NCBI GenBank assembly: GCA_018398805.1
Contig: JAGFBZ010002264.1
Location: 62,001-126,000 of the forward strand
From: Hirundichthys speculiger
Taxonomy: Eukaryota; Chordata; Actinopteri; Beloniformes; Exocoetidae
Length of the DNA stretch: 64,000 nt
Reading direction: 5' to 3'
This document shows, one piece after another, positions 51,701-60,700 of this stretch. A program made the translations under genes and the position numbers. Within the stretch, counting starts at the first letter, position 1, and each line of letters starts with the position of its first letter. The notes below the pieces were generated by a model. The model was not told the DNA's origin. It was given only the letters and a program-made list of their open reading frames with translations, and did no database searches.

Positions 51701-54700
51701 AAAGTAATGAAAAAAACAAAAATAAATAAATTGAATAAAATAAAAAATAAATAAAAAACCAAAAAAGAAAAAAAAAAAAAAAACCCAAAATAAAGAAATA
51801 AAAAAAATAAAAAAATAAAAAATTCAAAAAAAAAATAAAATAAAACAAATAAAAAAACCCCAAAATAAAAAAAAAAACAAAAGTCAAAAAATAATCATAA
51901 AAACCAAAAAACCCTAAATCAAGAAAGTAAATTGAAACAAATACAAAAAAAAATAAAAAAAAATAAAAACAAGAAAACAAAAATTAAAGTAAAGAAAAAT
52001 AAAAAAAAAGAAATAATTTGATGCAAAAACCCTAGATAAAAATAAGGAAAAATCAATTATAAAAATAAAAACAACAAATAAATAAACAACAACACAATTT
52101 TTATCAAGGTCTTTCTTTTTTTTCAAATCAATGAATCACCTTTTGTAAACACAAAAAACCAAAGAAAAAAAATAACATAAACCCTTAGTTTTATGAAAGG
52201 GTTTGATGTAAAAAATCGATAATCTCAAATTGGCCGTAATTTAGTTGAAAAAAAATTAAAAAAATCGTTGCATTTAAAAACTAAAAAAACAATTCAGAAA
52301 ACAGTGTTAAAAAAATAAATAATGACTAAATAAAAACAAAAATAATCAAAAAAAAAAGCAAAAATTTTAACAAAGAAACAGTTTTTTAAAAACAAAATGA
52401 AAAAACTGCAAAATAAAATTGAATAATAAAAATAACAAAACAAAGATTTAGAAATAATCATACAACCAGTATTTTAAACTCAAAATATCCATTAATGATC
52501 TCATTAATCACAAATTTTGTTAAACAAATCCAATGGACTTTAAGGGGAACAAAAACAGATATCTTGACACAAAACCATAAAAAACATAAAATGGAATTTC
52601 TAATGGAAAATAAATAATTCAAGCCAAGAGAGCAAATGCTTGTAGAGCTGCTCAAATTATTATCTTATCTTGATGGTCACTGGGAGCCAAAATTAATATC
52701 ACAATTTTCAAAAGAAAGGAGTAATTTCACAGCCCTGCAGACGTCTTTTCAGGAAAAAAATACCGCCAAGTGTCATACACGGCGGTGAAAGTATGATGGT
52801 TGGTGGCTGACCTCGGTCCATCTCTGAACAGTTCAGCTGAGCTACGGTCACAGCTCAACTACGTCTTTCATCGTCTCAATAATCATGTTTTCAGTCGGAC
52901 CAACGCGCGTGAACGCACAGACCGATTCAACTGAACTCAGCGTCTGAGCCAAAGACAACTCTCGAAGGAAACGGTCTGAAAGTGTCTTTAACCTCGGCAC
53001 AGAGGAACTTCACACACTTATATTTCTGCTCAATAATTGAAGCTGCTCGTGAAGAACCTTGAAAATACTTTTGAGGTGAAGCCGTTTTGCTTTTATTGCG
53101 TAAATAACTCAGTGGAACGAGCCGCCGTCGCAACGAACCTCCCAGAAGTGAAGGCGAATAAAAGTGCTGTCTAATGTTTTATTTCCTCTCTCTCTGCTTA
53201 AACTCGAGCCCTGCTGATGCCGACGGCGGCATCGACCCGGCGGAGCTTCGACGGTCTGGTTTCGGACCTCTTCAAATCAAATATGACACCAGAGGCAGGT
53301 AATATTTGTCTCGGAAATAAGCTAAATAAAATAAAAGGGCAGGGCATGGGGAGAAATGTCATTTTCCAGGCGGCGAGCTGAAACGAGCCAGCGATCAGTC
53401 GTGGGTCGCCACAGGAAACCGCCGGCTGGGGCGAGTGTTTGGACTTTCATTTAAACCGAACCGAGTGGAGAACCGATGGAAGACGTTCAACCTGTCATTA
53501 AAGACAGAAGCCGGCGTCGCAGAGTCCATCAGTATTCACGTGCACGGCCATGCACGTGTCAGCAGGAGGACGAGTCATGTTGTCATGTCGACGCAACGAT
53601 CCCGCCGTTTGCAGAGCCCCCACGTTACCGAGCGCATCGCAGCGCCGAGACAAAAGCCGTGACAAGGTGCTGACGCCAGGACAGTGCGCCGCTGGTCTCC
53701 GTCTTTGTGACTTTAGCCAAAGTCGCCGTCTAATCAACTTTCAGATCGTCAGTGTGAAGGTTACAGTAGTGCTTTAGTGCAGATAAACCCCCCCCCCCCC
53801 CGCCACCCATCAACATTCCTGTCAGTGTCGGTGGGTCAGGCCCGATACGATATCCGTGGCCTTTTTCCAAGCTGCCTTACAACTGCTGCTGCTGCCAGTT
53901 TCAGCTGAGAGAGAGTCAGATGTCCTCCAGGAGGGAGAGACGCCTCAGCGCAGGACGGAGAGATGGCGTTCAGTTCATTATCTCTGAACGGCGGGGCGGC
54001 GTGAGACCGCTTTAATGCTCGCATGTCGTCGTCAATGTAGTCAACATCGTTTCTCTTGTGCAGTTCGTCTGCAGACGTCCGCAGTAGGGTTGGGAATAAA
54101 GAAACGGTTCCTGTAGAGAACCGGTTCCTTGTGTTTCAATTGGCAGTTTATCCAGTGATTCTCTTATCGATTCCAACCAGCACGAATCTCACGTAATTTA
54201 CGCAAGTTACGCACAGTCAATTCCAGAAAGCACTTACGTGATTAAGTTACGTCGGTTTAGCACGTTAGCATTGCAGTTGTAAACAACAATGGCGCCCACC
54301 AGGTTCAAACGCTCCAAAGTTTGGCTTCACTTCACCAAAGAAAGATGGCAACAAGGCAACTAGCAGTCATTGTAAAGTGGAGATAACAGCGTCGGGAGGG
54401 AACACAGCTAACATGCAGAAACATTTGAACACACAACATGCGATAACGAGTGTCGTGTTTTTGACGCTTCGGACTGATGGATCTCAACCCAGCAGCAGTA
54501 GCCAAGCTAAGATCACCTCTGGTAACTCTGGTTAGTAGCTATCCCGCTGCCTATGTGCTTCTTTGTAAAACACGCTATAACATATATAATCTTAGTTGAT
54601 GATATTTGCTCGGGGGTCATGCTCTGGGTCTCTGTAAAGCGCCTAGAGACAATTGTCATTGTAACAGACGCTATATAAATAAAATTGAATTGAATTGAAT

Positions 54701-57700
54701 TGAACATTAGCGCTACGCTATTAAAACGAATGCCTTCTGCATTACATTTAGAAGATGACCGTGATGAGAGAGAGAGTCTGGCTGGTTCAGAGGCTGGAAG
54801 ACATGATTATTTTACTGCTAAAGAATTGTTAATTCTTCATAGTATTTGCAGATTTGCACTATGCACTGTTCCGTTGTATTTGATAGTATTTATCTTTCTT
54901 TATTATTATTATTTTTGAGTGCTTAGTGAGCTCATATATCCTTTTAAAAATGAAATTTTTTAATTTCTATTAGGAAAAATCTGTTAGTAAAATGTTCCAC
55001 ATTCTTGTGTATTTGCACAGTTACATATTACAACAGTTAACACGTTATCCAGGCTTTGGGCCTCTTTTGACCTCGCTGTTGAGTTTGTAAGGTCGTGACT
55101 TCTAAGTAAAGAAAATTGATGCTAATAAAACTGTTAGGTCTCCTTTTCCCCCAAAATTGAGTCAATAAAGAATCAAATGGTTAAACAGTATCGATAATGG
55201 AATTGGAAAAATCTAATCAATTCCCATCTCTAGTCCGCAGAGGTAAACTCTGGACCCAACTAATCCCGTCGGAGATGTTTTCCTCTCAGCAGACAGGCTC
55301 CGTGTCATCTGCCGTTGTTCTTCAATAACTGACGTTACATCGGTTCTGAAGTTGGACTGAACTGGACCGTGCATGGATTACAATGAACCCGGATCAGTTA
55401 CGTGCATAAACTGAATGGACAAGAAATAAATGTTCAGTTTTAGTACGTGGCGCGGTGTTTAAATAAAGACGTTGACTGATTTATTCAAGCGAACCGTTGC
55501 CCTGCTTCCATTTCAGCAGCAGGAGTCTGACAACCCACGTGTCGAATTGTCCTTGAACCCCTCGTCGCCCCTGACGCATTCATGGTTGCGTCTGTGACGG
55601 AGGAAGAGAGGAACGCGTGTGGCGGCTGGTATGACGCGCTACGAGTCATCAACAAGACCAGAAAATCCCGTAAACGTACCACCTGACGGATCTTTAACGG
55701 TTTGGCATTAATGACCTATTATATTTACTTATTTCCAGGAAAAGCGAGCGTCGCTGGAAGGTCAGAGCAGCGAGGGACGACAGAGAGCGGCGGTTTGTCC
55801 TTCAGCATGTGCCTGTTTAATTCATTTCTGATTAGAGTCACCGGGCAGCTTTCCCGCCGCAACAAGGAGGGAGAGAAGAAGGGGGGAAACTCATTTCCTC
55901 ACCCCGATCGATACCCTCACGTGTCTCACCTGCGCGCAGCTCTGAGAGGTCGTCGGCAGACGTGTCGCACCTCCAAGAGAAAAAAAAAAGCTGAATGGAT
56001 GGCAGCGCACTGCAGCTATGACGGCGTGAGCTGCAGGACGCCACGCATGAGCGCCTTCACACGTGTGGGTGAGAACATGAGCCGAGCTGATGGGGGCGAG
56101 CGCGTGGCGAGTGCGCCACCTGCTGTCGGAGCGCTGAAGGACAGGATGATGCTGCCAGAGCTGTGACCTTTCGTTGTTCGTTTATTCCCTCCGCTACGGC
56201 GGAGACACTGCAGACTGTTGGGACACATGCGGCTGAAAAAAGAGAGCAGGGCTTAATGAAAGGAGACGAGGAGACGAGGAGACGAGGTGTCCAGCGATGT
56301 GAATGAGGCTCAAGGTGATTCTGCTTTTAATTTCCCACCACGAGTTAACGGAGGCTCCAGAAAGGTATTCGCCGCGACAACCCCCCCTACACGCAACGCT
56401 CTGCAGAGGAGTGAACGGCCTTGTCGGGGCTCAAACAGGTAATTACAACCAGAGGCAATTTATTCATATATAATTACATCCAATTAAACCGCCCGCAGCC
56501 TTCCTTTGCAAACCCTTGATGAATTACGCCACACAAGCGTCCGACTCCCCCGTAAATGTTCAGACCCCGCAAATGACAAAGGTGTCTGTGGTTAACTGGA
56601 TGACGGGCGGCGAAGGGGGCAGGACCTTGGAGGAAGGAACAAGATTACCTTTGTTGAAGAACATGGAGGCCATCTGACCCATCTCGACCCGCTCCACGAT
56701 GTCGAAGTGGTCCACGTGGCCCGACCGCTCTGTGGAGACAAAGATGGCATACTTTGTAAGTAAGTTTTAAGAGTTTAAAACTCTCTGTTAGAGGTCTGTT
56801 AGAGGTCTTCGGAACAACCCGACCCGAATCAGGTCTCGGGTCCATTCAAAAGACGTGACTCCGGGTTCGGGTCTGAATCGGTAGTTAGTCTCAGGTCCGG
56901 TCGGTGCTCTCTGACAGGCTGGGTCCACGTTTACTCCAGAGAGGTAAAGATATTAGCGGTGGCAGCTAATGTCAGGACTCGGGACAGTTTAATTAATTAT
57001 TCATTAACGTGGCGTGTTTGTAATGAAACAACCGTGTTGCCGTAGCGTGTTATTAGCGTGTTATTAGCGGTTTGCCCGGCAGCTGTAAAGCACAACGGAT
57101 CACCAACATGACAACGCTGGATGAGAGAACATATTCACGACACGTCCTGACCGGTGTAGGCTATTAGCGTTAGCAGTTGCTACCAATAGCATCTGTATCC
57201 ACAAAGAAAATAACGACGTGGATTTATTGTTGTTTACATCACGTAGCCTATGTAGCAACTGAACCGGTAGAAGAAGACAACTTTAGGTAAGAAAATCAAG
57301 TTTTATTCAAGCTAGACAACTTTAACATGAGCAACTATGGGCTGGATTGGCTCGGTTCTATTCGGGTAACTCGGTTCGGTTCGTGGTCGGAAACTAAGGA
57401 CTTGGGTCGGGTCGGTTCCGGGTCCAAATATTGTGGGTCCATTCAGGTTTGGACTCCTTAACTTATGATAATAGCTCGGGTTGGGTCGGTTTCTGGTCGA
57501 ATTTTCACAGGTCCATTCGGGTTCGGGTCCATGACAGTGGACCCGTGAAGACCTCTACCCCCAGTACCGATGCTCTTGAACTCTTCCAGATGTCATCGAT
57601 GCTCCCTTCCCTCAGAGACCTTCGAACGCCCATCAAACCCAACGTCAAATAAAAATGTTTTCCCGCCTTCATTCGCTTATTTTCGGCGAACACGACAGCT

Positions 57701-60700
57701 CCACAGCTCAGAGCAGAAGCTCTGGAAACGCATAGCGGGAGAAATGAAAAAAGGGGAGTCAATTTCTGAGATCAAAGTCAGCTTTACACGCTGAAGAGCA
57801 TCATCGAGGCTTTAATAGAAAACAAGGGTGTGAATGCTCGGAGTATTTCCTCTGGAGAGGATCACATGCTTCAGAAAGTGTTTGAGAAGGTTTGGGGACC
57901 ATTTAAAAAACTTGTGGGAAAACTCATCTTAGCAGAGGACCCTGAAGATGTTTGATTGTTCTAGTTTGTTGCTGTAAACCTCAGTGTGCACTGATATGCA
58001 TATTTTTCTTTTCTTTTTATATGTTTGTTTATGTGGCAAATTACAATTCAAAGGTTGCTGGGATGGTTACTTGTTTGTAATTATGAGTGTATCTACAGTC
58101 ATGGAAAAAATGATTAGACCACCCTTGTTTTCTTCAGTTTCTTGTTCATTTTAATGCCTGGTACAACTAAAGGTACATTTGTTTGGACAAACATAACGAT
58201 AACCACAAAGATTGCTCATAAGAGTTTTATTTAAGAGCTGATATCTTACCATTTTCCATGGTTTTCTTGATTATAACCTAAATCACTTAAGTTTTTACAT
58301 CAATAGCTATGGCGTTGTACTGCCAAAAACACTGCTTTTATGCATTCAGTGTTTTCTTTTCTGTCTGTTTCAGTCACATGATGACGTTTAGTGGTACCAG
58401 GTATTAAAATGAACAAGAAACTGAAGAAAAAATGGTGGTCTAATAATTTTTTCCATGACTGTATGTATGTATGTATGGATTCTGCCGATCCTCCTCTCAG
58501 ACAGCAATACTCACGAACGGACAGGATGGGCTTCGTCTCCGGCTCCGATCGGCCCCGACCCCCGGCGTCGTCGTCCGAGTACTCGGAGGAGTCGCTGTCA
58601 GTCTGCGGAGGGAAGACACAAACGTGTGAAGCTCCATTTTGATTTCCCTCAGTCTCTGCAGGTCAATGTCAAATCAACGGTCAGATCTGGGACCGTTTGC
58701 TCCTCGATGCTCCGACACAAAGTCAAACTCGTGACCTCAGAGGAGGAAGTCACACATTTATTAAAGAGCTTAAAATATTACTGGATTCAGCTGGAGCTCC
58801 CTTAAAACTGTCCAAAGAGAGTAAAGTCATTTAATCGGATCATAATTTTGCGTCTCAGTGAGACTTCGGTCGCTGCAGAGCTCCGTCTTTTCACAAACGC
58901 GCCTCATTGTCATTTAAAACCCGCTTCATGGCGCCCAAACCGGCGGTGACGCAGACGGGTTGATCTCCAGCTCCTGTTTCTGTCTAATAAAAAGGTACAT
59001 GGAGCCTTCGAGGACGACGCGTCACTGGAAAAGAAATAAAAAAATAAATAAATACGCTGATGTTAATAGGTTTCCGCTTCCATCTCTAGCTCGTTTTCCA
59101 TTACGTGGGAGGAAAACGCTGAGGAGCGCCGCGGCCATGAATCACGGGTGAGCGTTTGGGGGGCCGGCGTCCACGGGAGCAGAACTCCTCAACCGGAAAC
59201 ACGGCGACATTAGGCGAGATGACTTCTGCACCGAAAGGGAAACAAAAAAAAAAAAAAAAAAAAAAAAGAGCCAAAGGCCGAGCCATTTAGAGCGTGCAGC
59301 CTTCGTCAAAGCAAAAATGATTTAAGGCTTTGTTTTTCACTCTAATAATGGAGTTTGGCTCTACAGTCATCACTTCATCTATAGTTGTTTTTGTTTTTTT
59401 TAAATAGACAGGAGGAAAGAGGCACCTTTAAACCATAAGGACGTGGTCACCTTCTAAATATTAAAATATACAGCTGTGCTCTTAAACGTTTGATTTCTAC
59501 TGGATATAAAACACAGAAACGTTTCCCCGTAAAGAAGACGACATGTTGAAGAAGAGACGTCAGTGATGTGATAAACTCCACTGATGTGGACAGTCAGGTT
59601 CAGACCTGTAGACGTACCTGCAGACGTACCTGTAGACGTACCTGCAGACCTACCTGCACCTGCTAAACCACAGGTGTCAAACTGATCCATCAAAGACCGC
59701 GTGGCTGCAGCAGCACAGCTGACTGGTTTAAATCAACCAACTAATTATCTTCACTAAAGGTCTGAACCAGTTCAGTTGATTGTATGAAGCTGTGTTTCTG
59801 CAAACCTGCAGCCACGCGACCCTTTAATGGATCAGTTTGACTCTGCGCTGAACTTTCAAGAGAAGAAGAAAAAGAGACGTAGGGATGCACGATAACTGTT
59901 TTTTAAAGCCGATACCGATAACCGATAACACACACATATACCTAAGATCATTACATCAATACTATGAACAAAACCAAATATAGTTTTGACTTTTTAAATG
60001 AACAGATATTTCTTTTTTCCAATGAAATACTATTGTCAAGCCTCTCAAACATTTTCATAAATCTATCAAACAAACCTATTTGATATCTCACATTAACTTA
60101 AATAAGGTTCATTACTGACTGATATAAAAAATAAAGGCTCTTTGAACTGATGGAAATACATGCATCAGAATTACTAACTGAAAAAGATTAACATTTAAAG
60201 GATTTTGACTTGTGATTCCATTTAAATTAATACCTTTAATTAAAGTAAATGAGGTTCAGTAGTTTTTGTTTTTTTATTTTTTAATCTCATGGAAGCTTTA
60301 GATGAGAGGAATGAGGGGGAGGAGAGACTGCTGCTGGTTTGCGCACGTTAGCATTAGCTTCTGTTAGCTCACGTTAGCGTGATTTCAAAGCTCCATGGAA
60401 GTGATTGTTATGTTGTAGGTGGCTGATCAGGTTTTACGTATTAAAGCTTGTGCTTCCCTCCTCGTAGAATTCACTCGGAGGATTCGTCACAAATAACCAC
60501 CAAACTATCTTCTTCTGAAACTTTAACAAAGTTCCACGCCGCCATGTTTGTTGTGATCAGCGATGTGCTGCAGGCTGCATTCAAGGTGGAACGTAAATTC
60601 CTCCGTTTCCTCGTTTGCTAGTCGTTCTTTCAGCCTTTTCTATTTTTTTCTTTTTTATGTGTTACATGTGGGAAAATACTGTGAATATTAATTAAAGTCA

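Noticed and set aside
51564..52126. Phe/Tyr/Leu-rich ORFs, minus strand
   Set aside because: Produced by the A-rich tract; not membrane proteins.
55702..56166. ORF of 154 codons, plus strand
   Set aside because: No recognisable domain, no exon borders, and antisense ORFs of similar quality cover the same bases.
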